A stretch of DNA of 64,000 nucleotides, taken from positions 4,380,707 through 4,444,706 of the forward strand of contig WARS01000034.1 of assembly GCA_008933995.1 (NCBI GenBank), written 5' to 3'. Source of the DNA: Datnioides undecimradiatus (Eukaryota; Chordata; Actinopteri; Lobotiformes; Datnioididae). Of the stretch, positions 14,301 to 29,400 are shown piece by piece. The notes below the pieces were generated by a model, which saw only the letters and a program-made list of their open reading frames with translations, made no database searches and was not told the origin of the DNA. A program made the translations under genes and the position numbers. How positions within the stretch are numbered: position 1 is the first letter of the stretch; each line of letters starts with the position of its first letter.

Positions 14301-17300
14301 GTAACATGCTGGCTGTTCAAAGTCTATAATTGTACATAATTTTGGCTGAAAACAAAGAAACACACAGTAAAATCATAAAAAGAGAAGAATTAGAAATGAC
14401 AAACTTCCTTTTTAGAACAGGCAGAGTTATGGAAATATCAAAATGAGGACTTGAGGGGTTAGATAAGTCTTTGTGGATTGGTTAAGGGAAGTAACAGCAC
14501 TAGTGTCATTTAGAGGTGAACGATGCAACCTGACACCATGCGCTCATTTTGTTTGTTGTCATTGGGGATCACTTCAAGCTTAAAAGTGACTCATAGCAGC
14601 TCTTAAGTCAAGTCCAATCAGGTTAGATGTAAGAACACACTGAAATCTAAGGGCAAATCATCTCATATCCTCATCTGAGGCTGGCTCACACCGCGATTTT
14701 AATATTGTGTGTGGTTTATGGAGCCGAATGAGCGGCTGCAAACGCGCCCCAGCTGCGTTTCGCCGCTTTGCTCACTTCTCGACCGGTGTGTGTGTTTTCA
14801 CGTTCAACGCTCAACAACGCGCCTCTGGAAAACACACAGGAGGAGAACTGACAGCCGCACGGGAAGGTGGGGAGAGATGATGGATGGATGAAGTAAAGAA
14901 GAGGCACGAAGCAATGAGAGCGGGATGTTTTCTGACAGGCAGGCGGAGAGAAAGGAGGACAGAAGTTGCGGCCTGATAAAGACAGACCTCTTCTTTTGTC
15001 CCTGACGTGGCGAGACTAATAGAAAGAGTGAGAGAGACGAGAGGATGGACAACCTGCCAGCTGAAAGACATCTGGAAAACATTTTGTCTCCACTCGACAG
15101 ATGTGGGGTAGCGTCTGACTCTGGCAGGGGAGGGGGACCAAAGAGGAGAGGAGAGGAGAAGATGAGGGGACACGATATGAGAAAAGGAGATAAAAGGAGG
15201 AAGAACAGACCACTATCACATATCACTATGGGTCTTACAATTATCTTCCCTGGTTAAGAATGAAAAGCATTCCCGTGACCACCATGGCCTCTTTAAATGG
15301 GAGTAGCTTTGGTGGCACTCCAAAACAGGGACCCCCTGTTAATCCGTCGCTTATTGACACCAGGTGCTGGGGTGGGAGAGGATCAGGCCTGCTGCGGATT
15401 TGTGAATCCTGTTTGTATATGAACTTGGGAACGCTTACGCAGCACACGACGTGAACTGTAAATATGATGGGATTGGTAGAACGGCAACTGGTAGCTACTG
15501 ACGTTACATTCATTTTATGGAAAATGCTCATCACGGCTGCTTAGAGCCCAGTTTTCCAGCTGCTTCGTGTTCAGACCAACCTCCAAAATCCAAAGATTCT
15601 CTTCAGCTCGGTTTCCATCAACTGAATTCCGGGAAAATCGGTTTTAGAAAACGTAAAACAATGTGCGTTTCCAGCCACTACCCTGCAAATATCAGGAGTT
15701 TCATTCCGAGGTAAACAGCAAGTGGTGCTAATTTTCCCTCGCTCCTCGCAGATCAGATGTTTTCAACGCGCTTCGCATATGTCACGAGTTATTTGACGAG
15801 TTTCCATCACATTTTGCTTTTATCAACAAACCAGCTTTTCCGTCTCAGCCAAGTGTAAAGCCTTTTTTTTAAAAAGTATTTGGTCTTCCCATTTATTTCT
15901 TTGTGAGCAAATTGAAAACATGCATCGAGAAAGAAGGGTGGACACCCACTTAAAGATAAGAACCAGAGAAGAGCAGCAAATCCTTTGAGAGGGTTGAACT
16001 GTGGGCAGATGATAATGTCCATTTTTCATGTTTGTAAGGATCAAGTCTACCTGTTTCTCCTGTTTCCAGACTATACTAAACTAATTTTGAAATCGGGCAA
16101 TATACTTTAATATAACCTCTCCATATATGTTTCTATTCATTTTTAATATTTACCAATTGTTTTGCCCTTGGTTTATATGAAAGGTCTTTTTCCTGTTGCC
16201 TCCATGTCTGTCTCTGTTCTGTAATCAGTACCGTGTGTCGGGTGCCTGTGAGTATTGACAACCAGTCTACCTTCCACCTGTTCCTAATCACGTTGGTTAC
16301 ACCATCTGACATCTCCGCTCCGATGACCAAACTCCGTGACCAATCAGCAACCGCGAAACAGGACCCGTGAGTGACGTCTCCGTGGCCATCATCGTCAACA
16401 TCGTGGCCATCACCACTGAAGGCATGGAGACGGGTCTTTTGGCATCCCGGACGGTCCAGCAGTCAGGGCCAGCGAGCACCACGCATGCCACATTTTTCAG
16501 CAACTTCCCAGAAGACCAAACCAGAACCACATGGCGGGATTTTTCAGAGGAACTCCCCTCCGCGGAAGCACCTACATTTTTCACTGTCATCTGCGCCGCG
16601 AGTCCAGGGCAAAACAAGCCTGTAAATGTCATAAAAGGTCCAATGCAGCATTTATTGCATCGGATTTAATAAGTTAGACGTCAGCCTGAGCCTTCCATAG
16701 CAGTGACTGTGGGTGGTTTCAGATGTTATAACGTCCTCATGTCATACTAATCATCAATGGCATGTTTTGCTGAATGAAGGTTGACTTTTCTGATTTATTT
16801 AAAACATCATATGTATTTCTTTCAGTTTAAAAGCTGAAATGAAACATGGCGGATTAGCTTTGTAGCTCTGGAGCTAAGGGAGATGTTCATCATGAGGCGT
16901 CCCGCAGTGTCTCCGTGAACAAATTGCAGTTTCTTACCGGAAAGGTGGAAGAAGTGAACTTCCACAGCCGTCCTTGTGGACCCAGCGGAGATCAAACACA
17001 ATGTGGGCGTATTGATATTGGCCCGGTGTGCGTGTGAAAGAGGAAGCTGCTCCTGTCACCAGGGGAGGAGAGGCAATGTGTACAGTATGTGTATTTCCAT
17101 ATGTGTGAGTGTGTGTGTGTGTGTGTGTATGTGACCGCAGAAGGATCTCCCTGGCTGCATCTAAAAGGATCCTTCAGCAGGGGGGACCCTCCCTTCCAAG
17201 CTTTCCACTTCCTCGCCCCACACCCTCCAGAACTCCACCCAGGCCTCACTGGCTCTGTCGCCCAGGGATGGGCAGTGGTTCCAGGGCAGAGTCCACTGAT

Positions 17301-19419
17301 TGTTCCCTCGTGTTATTCCGTCACAGTTCTTCCTTGAGCGTAGAGCGTATCTACCGGTGAACCGGTGTGCTCCTGCGTATTTATGTGCGTGTGTGTGAGG
17401 CGGCGTTAACTCCCTTAAGTGCCCTCTGACAGGGAGAAGACCAGGAAATGACCGTCATCTTCGTCACAGTGCGAGCACATTCATTAACCCTTGGCCCTTT
17501 CCTATTGTTCGGCTTCAAACGCTGATCTAAAGTGATTTGTTTTCTTTACAGAAATCAGATATGGTGATGACTTCATGCTGTTTGTGCGTGTGCGTGCATG
17601 ATTGCTGACTCATTAAATAAATGTCTTAGCTCGAACATCTTTCAGTCTCGTGACAAATCTTATTATCCTGCAAACGAAGGCTCAGAATTTAACTTTGCAC
17701 TCGTGTGATTTCACTTTTTATGCAAACACAGGAAGGGTTTTGCAGCATACGTTTTGCTTTTCTTTAAAGATGCATGCCTCTGAGGCAGCTGGAGCGGCGA
17801 TGTAGGTGGCTGCAGACTGATGGACTGTGTGTATTTTCAAAAAAAAAAAACCAAAGGGGGAAAGAGGCGCTGCGAGAGACCTTCACCTCCGCCTCAGGGA
17901 TTTGTGTATACGTGTGCATGTGTGCGTGTGTGCTAGCGTGCAGGCTGTAGGAACTGCAGCCGCTTAACATTCCACCTCTCACACCCATGGCAACCAAGGA
18001 CAAACTTCATTCTGTCTCTGTTTTACCAACACCACAATCGAAGGGCGCTTAATGTAAAGTCAAGCACGGTTAAGTGAGTTTAAAGCCTTATTAAATCGAG
18101 GGTTTTAATTACACTTTAATTCCATTTTCTGTTTTCATATCCAGAGGCAGCTCTTAGTCGGCGTGACTTAGCTGCTAACGCTACATTTTATCAATTATTT
18201 TTAATGTCTGTGTGCATCTGGGCCGCATTAAACTAGCAAAACAGGAAAACAGCTTCCCTCCCTCCTTCACTACATCTTTCTATCAGCCCTCCAACCCAAC
18301 AGCCTGCTGAGTTCTCCACAGAAAGACGGGCAGGCGGAGGGGTCAGGGGTCGAGCGCACACACATCATCACACACATGCACTTTTCATGCGTAATAAGAG
18401 CACCCCCCACCCTGCAGACTTAAAACAAAACTTCCCCACTGGCCATCTTGTCTTTTGATGACATGACTGATGAGCGATCTCTGCGTGAGTTTGTGTGGGA
18501 GTGTGTTTGGGTGAGCGCGTGCGTCTCTGCAGTGTTTACCGAGGGGGCTGACTGTTCACATGGCTCGTCAGGTGATGTATGTTGCTGGCTACCTGCGGCG
18601 CGGCAGCAGACGGTTGCCGGAGTGCACGTCTGGCTCCGGACTCCGACTCATACTGCTGGGAGTAAAACCCAGACACATCGCAAGAAACACACACACACAT
18701 ACACAAGAAGCATATATGGAATCTGGAACTATAGATAAACACACTACATGTGTTATGGCAGTAGAAACTTCCTGGATTGCAAAAACACTGCCTGTAAACA
18801 TCCCGACAGAGATAAGACACAGTATATTTCCTGCAATCAGTGGCACATGAGCATACTTTGTAGGAGACGGGGCTGCAAACACACTCATATTCCCACCACT
18901 TCCCTCTCCAAAGCCATAAAACCAGAACATGAAGCTTTAAACTTCCCTTTTTTTGCCGTTTTAAGATGCCGAGTGAGCACATTTTGAGTTTTATTTGTTT
19001 ATTTCATTGCGATGAAAGATATATGGTGGAAGTAAAGTTTCCACGTCACTGTCAATGCATCCAGACATTTATCACAGCATGGATGAAAAGGGCGCGTGAA
19101 GAGATATTTGTGGGCGTGTGCTCTGAGGGATGCCAGAGTTGTTTTTGCCGAGATTCAAATCTGCTTCCAGGACGGTTCCAACTGAATTCGACAGAGCTTT
19201 AAAACGCTGAGGGTGGTATTTTGGAAAAGAGATGGGAGGGCCGCACACCCGGCCAGCGAGATAATAGCAAGATGTTTCCTTTTGCAGCGTGATGCCAAGC
19301 TTAAGGTAGAGCACGGACGTACCTTCAAAATTGCACCTGAATCATTCGCTCGGTGTGACTTCAGTCCAAAAGAAGCCGAGCCCAGAGCCAAAGAACACAG
19401 CAGCAGACTGCAGAGAGTG

Positions 19420-19421
<2 letters not shown>

Positions 19422-19468
<47 letters not shown>
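19422..19468. repeat. (TG)n(AG)n microsatellite
   Basis: A compound array: TG units to about 19,460, then a short AG run. Confidence 0.95.
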
Positions 19469-19589
19469 GATCGTGTGTATACCTGATCGCAGGAGCATGA
19501 ATAAGCATAACGTGAATGTGTTCCACCGTGTGCGTGCCTTTGAATGAGAGATCACACACACGCTGGCGGTGCAGTGCAGGTCAAAAGTA

Positions 19590-19601
19590 AGTGTGTGTGT
19601 G

Positions 19602-19645
<44 letters not shown>
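19590..19645. repeat. (TG)n microsatellite
   Basis: A TG array with one CA interruption near 19,601. Confidence 0.95.
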
Positions 19646-19647
<2 letters not shown>

Positions 19648-22600
19648 CCTGGGCCCTGGACGGCTGAATAATAATGTCAACGGGTTGATGTGGTGAGGCC
19701 TGTCATGAGAGCGCTGTAGGTTCGCGCCGTCAGCTGTGCTTCATCAGGGAAACCCTCACCGCCAAACCTCCCTTCTTCCTCCCGGGCTCCGGCGCTCCTC
19801 CTCCATTTCGCTGTTTTCCAACTCCAGCTCCCCTGTGATCCTCCATCTGCCTCCCCATGCTTCCACACTAACACCTTTCTGCTTCCTCCTCCACCTTTTT
19901 ATCAGATCTCTGCCGTCCCACTGGTCAGATTTCACTTTTGTCTTTCAGCAAATGTTAATTAAAAGTCGCCAAACATCAAAACATCTTCTGTATTACTTCC
20001 TCGTTTCACCCTCAGACCTCCATACGTCGCAGCCAGCTGTTTGATCTGGCTTTTTTGACTCATCCACCCTTTGTACGTACAGTGCATGTGACTTTTTTGG
20101 GGCAGAGGAAGAGAAGGCCCGGTGCTTATTTCCCAGAGGATGTCGAAGATTGTTTTTCTCACGGTGGTCTGGGCTGAGCCGTAAGCTGGCACGGCTTGGC
20201 ATGGGTTGGCACAGGAAATGGCTGCCTGAACCCCGCGAGGGATTCCGGCCAGTTCCATTTCCTGTTAAACATCCTCCCAGAGGAAAGGAGTTCCAGGGCA
20301 TTAGAGACGAAACCCGCAGTGGGAGAAGCAGAGAGCGCAACCGGACTCACCAGACATTTCACTCAACTTCACACAAAGAGTAAAACACAAAAACACCTGA
20401 AAGGACTCGATCTCGTCAAACAGATCCTGATTCTGGTGCCAGAAATGTTCTGGTTCCCATCTGTAGTCCGTTTGCAGTCCGGGTCGTCCTGACCAATCAC
20501 GTTTGAGCGAGCTTTGGTTGCATGCAGGTAAACAGGTTATGTGCATTTCATTAGCTTTTCTTTCTGTTTAATGAACTTCATATGCAGCTATCCATGTCTG
20601 AAACACTAACGCTGAATGCACTTCCTGGAGGAGGAAGTCTGGGCCCGGATACGTGTTATCCGCTGAATGGCTACATCGGATATTGGCCGTCGTTCACAGA
20701 CGCTAAATCATTGCCACACAGACGGCTGATGGGACACATACCTGCCTCTCAGTCTCATTTACACAGCAGTGCACCAGGTGAGGTTACAGATATAGTTTTT
20801 GTGTTACTTTAGTTGTTTTCTGAAGCACTACGTTGGAGTTCTTCCCACAGGTACATCCATAGTACTGTATTTTCCAAGGGCTCACGTTCCGCCGGTCTAA
20901 ATTCTTCCCTATCAGATAACATTACACCACAAATCCTCATGACCGATAACCTGAGACATGTCTGGATGTTTTCTTGGGGGGAGGTGAGGGATGGAATCGT
21001 GTTTGTTTCTGCCAGGGTTAAGCCACATTTTTGTGGGGCATGCTCCACTATCTCCTACCGCTGTCTGGGTCTCTGTCTCCGAAGCTCATGTTTTTTGGGC
21101 GCGGGCCAGGCGAGGCACAGGGCAGAGTTTGCCTCTGCGGTTTTCGGTCATGCATTCTCTCACACGGCATTCCAGACAGATCTCCTTACATCCACCCCCC
21201 CCACCCTTCTTCTCCTTTTCTTTTTGTCCGAGGGCAGCATACCACAAAATCACTGCTTGTCACAAATAGACAACGTAGCTTATTTCAGCCGCTGCGGCCG
21301 TAGAACGCTGTTTTAAACATAGTAGCTAGGTACTCTTGACTCCGCTGTTCTTGTTTGTGCCGTAACACACACGCACATCCAAAATAAAACATCCACCATT
21401 TCGAAGATGATCACAGCACGACTGCTGTAATTAGAAGCTTCACTTGCAGTCCTCGTACACGTGCTGCAGCGCGAGCGCCGCGGAGCACAAGGGAGCCACA
21501 GATTCACGGGGAAAAGCCATTTTTGCTTTTATGACGTGCTAATGTCGAGGAATGCTATTCGGCTGGCTATTAAGAGCTTAGATAGGAGAGAGGCCCTTCG
21601 GTTCAGGAAAAGAAAAAAAACAGGATTCTCTAATAGAAAACGTGAGCAGCGGGAAGTCGTGCGAGGTCAAGTTTAAACCGACTGCGAGTCTTGAATGTAG
21701 CCTGATTACTAGCTAAGGGATTTGTGGCAAATCTCACCTCTGAAGGGTTCAAGTTCATTCTCCTGATGGATCGCTTTATTTTTAAGGGCATTCTTCACGT
21801 TAAGGGAAATCAACACTGGTCCTCATCAAGAAAAAGTCCGACAAAGCAGCCGAACGAGGACACTTCTCTGTTTTACGTGACAGATTTACGGTCCCGGCAT
21901 CAAGGGGAATCCAGCAGAAGAATCCGTGATACATTTGTTTGGTTGGGAAACTGCCAAGTATCACACTTGCGCGTTGAACTTTGCCTCCCCAAAAGTTCCA
22001 AATTTCCTGGCCTTGAAGAGTGCCATCACTTTGGCGAGAGTCAGAGGACAGCGGGTGCCTATTGTGTCTGGGGGCAATTCATCACGAGGGGAAGGTAATG
22101 AAAAGCCTGGAGGAGACACGAGGGGTGACTGTAAATCTAGCCAAGCCGCAACGAGCTGCAGGCCAGAGCACTAAGTCACCGTGGATGTGCCTGTCTGTCA
22201 AAGAGTGTGTGTTAGCGCCCTTGTGTGTGTGTGTGTGTCTGTGATTGTGTATTTGTCTTAATTCCATCTCGGCAACTTCAAAATCAAACAAAAGGATGTG
22301 TTGTCGCTGTAGTTTTTCCTGTTGGTCGCAACATTTATTAATGCAACACTGATCGGCATTTCATGTAAAGTTCTGGTGCTCATCAGCGCATTTCATTCTA
22401 CTTTATAGTGGCACAGTGCATCATATTCCTTTCCAGAGGTGACAACCTTGACTGATTCCTCCAAAAGTCCATCAGAGACCAACAGTGCATGGTTCGACTC
22501 TGACCTTTGATCTGTAGCCAAGTAGCCAAGATGGCGCCATGAGCAGCTGCCTTGGGGTGACGGCGTGCAGTGTTTCGTCCCGTTTGTCCCGCCTCTTTTG

Positions 22601-25600
22601 CCGTATTGCTACATTTCTACTCACGTTGCGACCACCAGCTGTTAGGTGTTGCTGTGTTGCGTCACCTGCAGCTCCCACTGCATGCATGCATGCGCTGCCA
22701 TCTGCACGATGCAAACAAAACAGAGAGCTGCTTTTCCTTGACGTCTGATGAGGATCTGGAGGTTTGTAATGCAGACAGTGTGCGGGAAGTTACTTTTTTT
22801 TTATTACGTAACTTCTTTTGAAATGAAACACTTGGGCTTTTAATGAATCACTACTCTGGCTTGGATTACGGCGAAAGGACAGAAACCACACAGAGGCTTT
22901 TATAAATGAGGTCCCAGCAGAGGACAGTGAGGTTATAAGCCTAGATCTGGACCAGAGAAGCAGGCCCTCCCTCCGGTCCTCAGAGATGACACACTATGGA
23001 CACACTGTGGGACACAAATTCCACATTTTCCTTGTCTGTTCAGCGAAATCTCGTCAGAACGTTTGCGCTGCAAAGTCACTAAAATATGCAGGGGATTAAA
23101 AACCTCCCACGCGTGGCCGAAAACAGGCCAAAATAACCATAAACACATGTCTCGTTCCAAAACACCACCACCCTCCCGTGTCTTCCCAGCCCTCCTTTCA
23201 ATCCGCAGATTTTTCCGAAAGAATGCTAACAGACTGGAGTCGTGTCATGACAGCGGGGCTGCAGCCGTTGATCACAGCCCTTTTTGTTTACGGCTCAAGA
23301 ATCCGAATGTGTCATTACGAGCCGGGGCTCCGCTCCTCACTCCGCCACCTACTCCATTAAATAAGTGGTTGTTGAAAGGTGAGGGGTGTAATAAAGAACC
23401 TCTGCGCTCGTTTCTTCGGATGAGAGCTTGTAAATATTTCACCGTGGCTTTACAGGTGTGCACTCAGTTGGGTTTTAGCAGACGCCTGGTGATGTACAGT
23501 ACGCTCTCCTCAGCGTCATGATGGCGAATTCTAATCGTATCATGCGTTGACTTCAGAGAAATCTCCATGTTTGTTCTGACCCCGCCCACTTGTTAAAGGT
23601 CCAATCAAATTCGTATGTACCAGCACAAGCAACGCGTACCTAGTGTGCTGCTGAGTGTGTCTACGATATGAATATAGCATCTAGGATGAATCAATATGCA
23701 GTGTGCTGCAAATTGATTGGCTGCTGGGATAATGACTTTCGCAGGTATTTTTACGCACACGTGTTTTGCGCGCTCGCAGCTGTGCATGCGTCGTTACGGA
23801 GCTGTAACTCAATAAAGCACCTGCAAGCCTCCGGGTCCTTGTTTGCCCCTCAGTCTGACTGACAGTATCAGACGAAGCCGTCAGATGAGGCGAGAGGCGA
23901 CGGCGTGTCAGGCCGCAGTAAACGCTCAGAACGAAGATGCCTGGAATGCGTTTCCCTGTCAGGAAGGGGAAAAGGTGCATGGATAATTACACCCAAAGTG
24001 AATCTAAATGACACTTTAATAACACAGTAATTAAGGCTGACAGTTTCAGCACGGACGAGTGTTTTATTTCAATTCTGTGTTATTTGTATAGTGGCAAACC
24101 ATGACAGAAGTTATCTCAGGGCTCTTTTCACATAGGTGGAGGTCTAGACTGTACGTTTTATAACATATACAGACACCCAAGGAGAGAGAGAGTGTTTCCT
24201 GAGGGGATTCACCTTAAATTAGATTTGATGTGTCTGTCTAATGTGGATCAGTCCTGTGTTCATCCATTATCAATGACATCAACTCCGCAAATGGGATTTT
24301 TGGAAAAATGTGGAGGAACGGTGTCCACGCTGGCTCCAGGGAGGACTTTGGTTGATAACTGGTTTCATATGTCGCGTATGACACGTGTCCAAGGAGTTAA
24401 CGGCGACCCTGCTTTTGGGCAAGTTATTTATTATATGAAGGCAGAGAGCGGTACGCAAACCAAAACAGGACGACACACGTCTCATGTGTCACCTATTCCC
24501 AAAATAATGAGTTCAGTGTACTCGGATGGCACTTGGGATGGTCGTGCTCCCAGACGCTTCTCTCTGAATAATCAGTAACGCACGTGTTTGCTATTGTCCG
24601 TCCGGCAGTCTTGGCATTAAATCTGACTTCTTTGATTCCATCTGAAAGGCAATGGGCAGCAAAATCAAGCTAAACGGGAACATTTATTCCTCATTTCAGG
24701 CCTCGAAACGGAGTTTGGCAGTCGCTCGATGAGGTGTGTCAAGCCTTCAAATTGCTTTTTTTTTTTTTTTCGGGACAGATGAGCGTTTAAGCGGGCTGTG
24801 GATTACATACTTGGCAGCAGTAAAGGCTTTTGTATGAAGCTATTTATTGATCAGCCCAGTTTCTGTTTATATTTCCTCCCCTTCGCTCTGCCCGACCTGT
24901 TTCTGCGTCACTGTCCGTCCATCCTCATTCCAGCTCCGTGACCTCAAACAACAAGACAGACAAGAGCAGGAGGCTGACGTAGTTTAACAAATCTTAAGCA
25001 TGAATACATTTTTTTTTTAAATTAAAGGCTCTTGGTAGTTCTATTTTCTCCTTACATTATCTTCTGTGTCTCCTGCAAACAGCTGAAATACATGACTCCA
25101 GCTTTGTAGCATGTGTGGTTGCGAGCTCGCCATGTTTTTAAGCAGAAATATGAGTTATTCTAATTGCTTTTGCAGGGCTTGAAAGCATAAAGGCTAAAAT
25201 AAATGCATAAATAAATTGTTTTAACCACAGTATCATGCATATATATGATTTATTCATTGTGATGTGCAATGAAAAACATCCTTGAAGTCACCCTGCTGTG
25301 TTGCATTATGTTATTTTAGTCATTTTTAAACAGATTTGATTGTTCTTTGCACAGTTCGATGCAGCTTTAACATACTTTTGTACCTTTTGCATCAGAACAG
25401 CAACGGATGTACCACTGAGGTGTAACCTGTCTCACTCTTGTGAACGTACATGTACTGAGCTCATGTGAATCCCCCCCAGACAGATTTGTGCGGATGCTCC
25501 TCCTAACCAGCTGTTTTCTTTTCTCCTTCGACCTCAGCGAAGTGTTCTTTAGAAGAAAACGACGGTTTCCACACTAGTAAGCATGACTGCGTTACCCTGG

Positions 25601-26129
25601 GCGCGCGGAACATGGTCACTTTGCTGGGAAAAGCAGGGAAATCCACATTACTTAAAGAGACAGTCAACCACAAATTACAGCCTCAAATATCACAGCATGG
25701 GCAAATTAGAGCAGTCATCTCTTGCGTAGCTAACAGGTTATTCCATCTGCAGTCATTTCACAAGAAACGTCGTCATGTGAAAACTTAGAGCTCGTCTAGA
25801 GAATGCCTTCATCAAGGACATGTGACTGTGTTGCACAGAAGTCTAACCTCTGCTTCAGTGACTTGGAAAGTCCCAAATAATTGAATGTTGAGACAACATA
25901 GCCAGACTATGCAAGATACTAACTCTGAGCAGAGGTGACATGGCGTTGACCTGCAGGACTGTGGCGAAGATATGAAGAGCAGACGGGGAAACAGGCGGTT
26001 CGCTGAGGTTCAGATGGAAACTCTCCAGGCCAGGGGCATCTTCAAGAACATTTTCAATGTTTTCATTGGTTTCTGCAGGATTTTTCAGGCACAGCAGTGT
26101 GGCTCTGGGGACGCCACTGTTGGTCAGAC

Positions 26130-26465
26130 ACTTTAATGATCCTTTGGAACCACGGTGACACTGGCATTTGTGGTTTTAACTGAAACATCTCAGCAATAAT
26201 TCAAATCTGGATGAATTTGAATAACTTGACTGATCCCCTTTCCAAAGCTAATGTTTCGTAACGTAACACACGCAACATTTTCCCATCATCCTCAGCTGTG
26301 CATTGAGTTTACAGATGTTAGCCAGCATGCTAAGCTAAGTTGGTGATCCTGGAAAAAATTATATGCCGTGCATTGACACTGCAAGCATGTTAGCCTGCTG
26401 ATGTTAGCATTTAGCTCACAGCTCTGTTGCACTTCTGTGTAGCTGCGAGCATGGCTGCATGCCTT
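26130..26465 (+). repeat. Teleost dispersed repeat with 'atgttagc' words
   Basis: Order of recognisable words: 'catttgtggttttaactgaa' with 'catctcagcaa', then 'tcatcctcagctgt', 'gttagccagcatgctaag', 'ttggtgatcctgg', 'gcatgttagcctgctgatgt' and 'tagcatttagctcaca'. This sequence of words matches a very common non-coding repeat in perch-like fish. The copy is diverged by substitutions and deletions. It has no coding capacity and I do not name the family. Confidence 0.7.
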
Positions 26466-29400
26466 ATGTGATCTGTGCCTTTTTGAAATTTGCAGTGAGT
26501 TTAGATTATGAAATTCATCTTAGACACAGATATTCTCATCACCTCCACTGACGTATATTTCAAGACAGATTTTCTTCATTTCAACGGCCTCTTCTGCTTG
26601 TTCTATTTGGCATGTAAATGAAATAAACCTGTGGACGAAATCTTCTAAACAGATTTTAAAATAGAGCTACAAAGGGAATGAGATGGAGGGAAATGAGCTA
26701 CATAACCGGAGGGAGAGGCAGTGCAGAGTGGAAAGCTGGTTCTTAGAGCATGTTGGTCTTGTTTTGACAGTGTGCAGCATGCATGCACAAGCACAGTGTT
26801 CCGCATGGCACAGCAGCCTGAGAAACCACAAGGGCCGGGCCGCTTTGGCCAACGACACACTTGTTTCATCAGTCAGGCCGATTTCTGAGTTTCAGGACCA
26901 CGTACGCTGCCAGCGGGATCAAAATGTAGCCCAGGTTCAGGAAACGTTCTCCACATTTGAATAATAACATCAGTGGTGAGTTGCGTTCCTGGAAATATCC
27001 CATTTCAACCTGGATTCCAACCTTCATGCTCCCTCTGTTATTCCACTCTAAGCTGACCTGACCTGCAATGGGCAGCCTGCAGCCTCCTGCAGGTCATGAG
27101 GCGGCTCAAAGTAGGAGAATGCAAAGAAAGGAGTGATGAAGTGGGAAAGTAACTAAAACATCTACATAAAATAAAACTAAAACTAAGGATAAAGCACAGA
27201 TAAATAGCTGGATTAAAGAATAAACCCTTGGCTTTACTGGACAAACAGCCACCATTTATGGATAAGGAAGATATAAAAATACATATAAGCCTTGTTGTGT
27301 TGCTAAAAATTCATGAAAAACCCATTTTTAAGGTTATAATGAGCATAACTGGTATCAAACAAGTGTATCAGTTTACTCCTCCCTCTTCTAATACACCTGT
27401 GATGTACTTTAGCTCAGTCTCTCTTCGGGGCAGAGCCTGCGAGCCCAAACCGGTGAGGGAGGTTTTATTTTTTTGCGCGATTGTAGCTTTGCGCTGGTTT
27501 TATTAATGGTCAAAGTTTGGCTGCGCACCATAAGTGAGTGAGGAAACATCCACCGCACCTGAATGAGTGAAGCTTATCTGGCCCCCCTCCCACCACCACC
27601 ACCACCACCTGACCTGACCCGTGTGTGCCTTCAGCGCTGCCACTACACTGGCTGTATTTATTTCTACGCTCGAACACCTGAGAGGACCGCCTCAAGCTTC
27701 CGCTGGTAGGTGCAGTGATACGTGCATGCAGGCGTGTGTGTGTGTGTGTGTGTGTATTAAGTGTAAAACCAAGCTTGTTATGAAATGTCATTAGCCATGT
27801 TTGCAGAGCTGACTTAACTACATATTATGCACAAGTTTATAATTATAGGCGCAAAGAACAATCTAGATGCAAGATTTAATGTAATGTTTAAACTGATACT
27901 GTACAGACACATAGGTGTAGTGATTTATAATGATCCTGAAGTGTTTGTCTTTGCATTGCACTATCCTCACCTCCTCACATTTATCAACAGCATGTGTCAT
28001 TTCTGATTAACGTTTTCATTCTATATTATATATGTTTAGCGGGTTTTCCTTCCTTCGCCTACCGGCTTTAGTGCATTCGCTTGCGTCTCACCACTGTGTT
28101 GTTTCCGCGTTCGTATCCCCAAACCTGGCATGACACAGCAAAATGTTATCAGGAGCTCCATTATCAGCAACAGGAAAATGCTATACAGTTATATACCAAC
28201 AATGAAAGCACGGAAGAAGAACAGTCAGGGTTAAAGTTTGACAAGGGTGCTTTTCACAGCTGCAGAGCTCAAGAGCTGTGCTGGAGCAACACACCATCAG
28301 CACAGGGTTCCTGCTGGATGCTCGATGCACCTAGACCAACAGCTCATATCCCAGAGGTCACACACTGCTTAATAAACCTTTCAGCGCCAGGTAAATCTGG
28401 TATCCAGGGAGACAAAAATGTAAAAAAGGCTCATTTTGCAGCCAGTATTAAGTCTAATTGACACACTTTTTAATCATTTAGCTAGTGTATTTTCATGATT
28501 TCTATACAGCTTGCAATGTTGAAATATTCAGTAGATCTGTTAAAAACTTTCTGAAAGTAGCTTATTTTGGTTGGTGGTTGGTGGGGATAAGCTGCCACCT
28601 GCCCCCAAACTTTGACTATCACCTGAAATCGGACTAGCTCTTGAAAGATGACCTAAGAATTAGAAAGTAATATGGTTTTAAATCAGATTTGCAGATCAGT
28701 TTTCTATCTACCTACACTTTGATCATCTGTGTGTCGCCGAGTTTACGCAAATTATGCTTGGTAATGTTAAAAATTAAATCCAGGAGAGAACAAAACAACA
28801 AAACAAGGCTGGTGTTTCACTAAATGTTCAACTTACTGGTGTGAATCCAGCAATCAATCAGTAAACACTACGGCAAGCATCCAGCTACGGGGCCTGTGAA
28901 GTCTTGCCAACATGTCCATATACATACACGTGTAATACATCACCTGCCTTTGCCACTGTAGCATGATATAATTCCTGTTACAGCACATGTGTTTTATTTG
29001 TGGTCTTTATTTAGCTGCGTGGACTTTGTGATGCCTGCCAAAGTTGGCCGCGCTAGTTTCGAACCCTTTCATGTGATCCAACCACAGTGCTGAGGCAGCT
29101 CCTTGGATTTCACAAAATGCAGTTTTCTGTCATCACCATGTGGCGGGACTTTGGCCTGTCTTGAGCAATCTGCCCCTTTTTTGATGGGTTGCTGGCAGGA
29201 GAATTGAACAGGATAACTGTAAGCAGGAATATGGGCCCAGTTTTTCCCCCAACAGCACTGAACGGTCGCCAAGGTCTACATGATTCTACTGTGTGTCAGT
29301 GGGACAACGGAGCCCTTGATGCTACTGTGTGTTCAGGAACCATAGCTGTGTACAAATAAGCAAATATAGCTGCAGGAGGCTGGGCGAAGAGCCGTGCATC

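Larger units (their letters stand above)
9401..18000. other. Intergenic, no gene recognised
   Basis: No protein-coding exon is recognised. The two longest open frames, opposite one another near 16,300-16,670, have no domain features. The block contains dinucleotide arrays at 10,755-10,799, 10,966-11,023 and 11,336-11,359, and a short TG array near 17,107-17,128. The stretch at 15,600-15,810 has two 'gtttccatca' words about 190 bases apart and may be another dispersed element, but I cannot name it. Confidence 0.65.
18001..26100. other. Intergenic, no gene recognised
   Basis: No exon is supported on either strand. Two TG arrays (19,422-19,468 and 19,590-19,645) lie about 120 bases apart, and there is a T-run near 24,756. 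Some open frames here exceed 100 codons, but none shows a domain, a signal peptide with a plausible start, or splice-phase continuity with a neighbour. Confidence 0.65.

Noticed and set aside
16297-16669. Opposed open frames of about 100 codons each
   Set aside because: Neither has domain features, a signal peptide or splice partners. Treated as chance or repeat-derived.
22488-22500. B-box-like word ('ggttcgactct')
   Set aside because: There is no A box or cloverleaf around it.
28081-28461. A 126-codon open frame on the plus strand in the intergenic region
   Set aside because: No recognisable domain, no neighbouring exon in phase and ordinary base composition. Not enough to call a gene.
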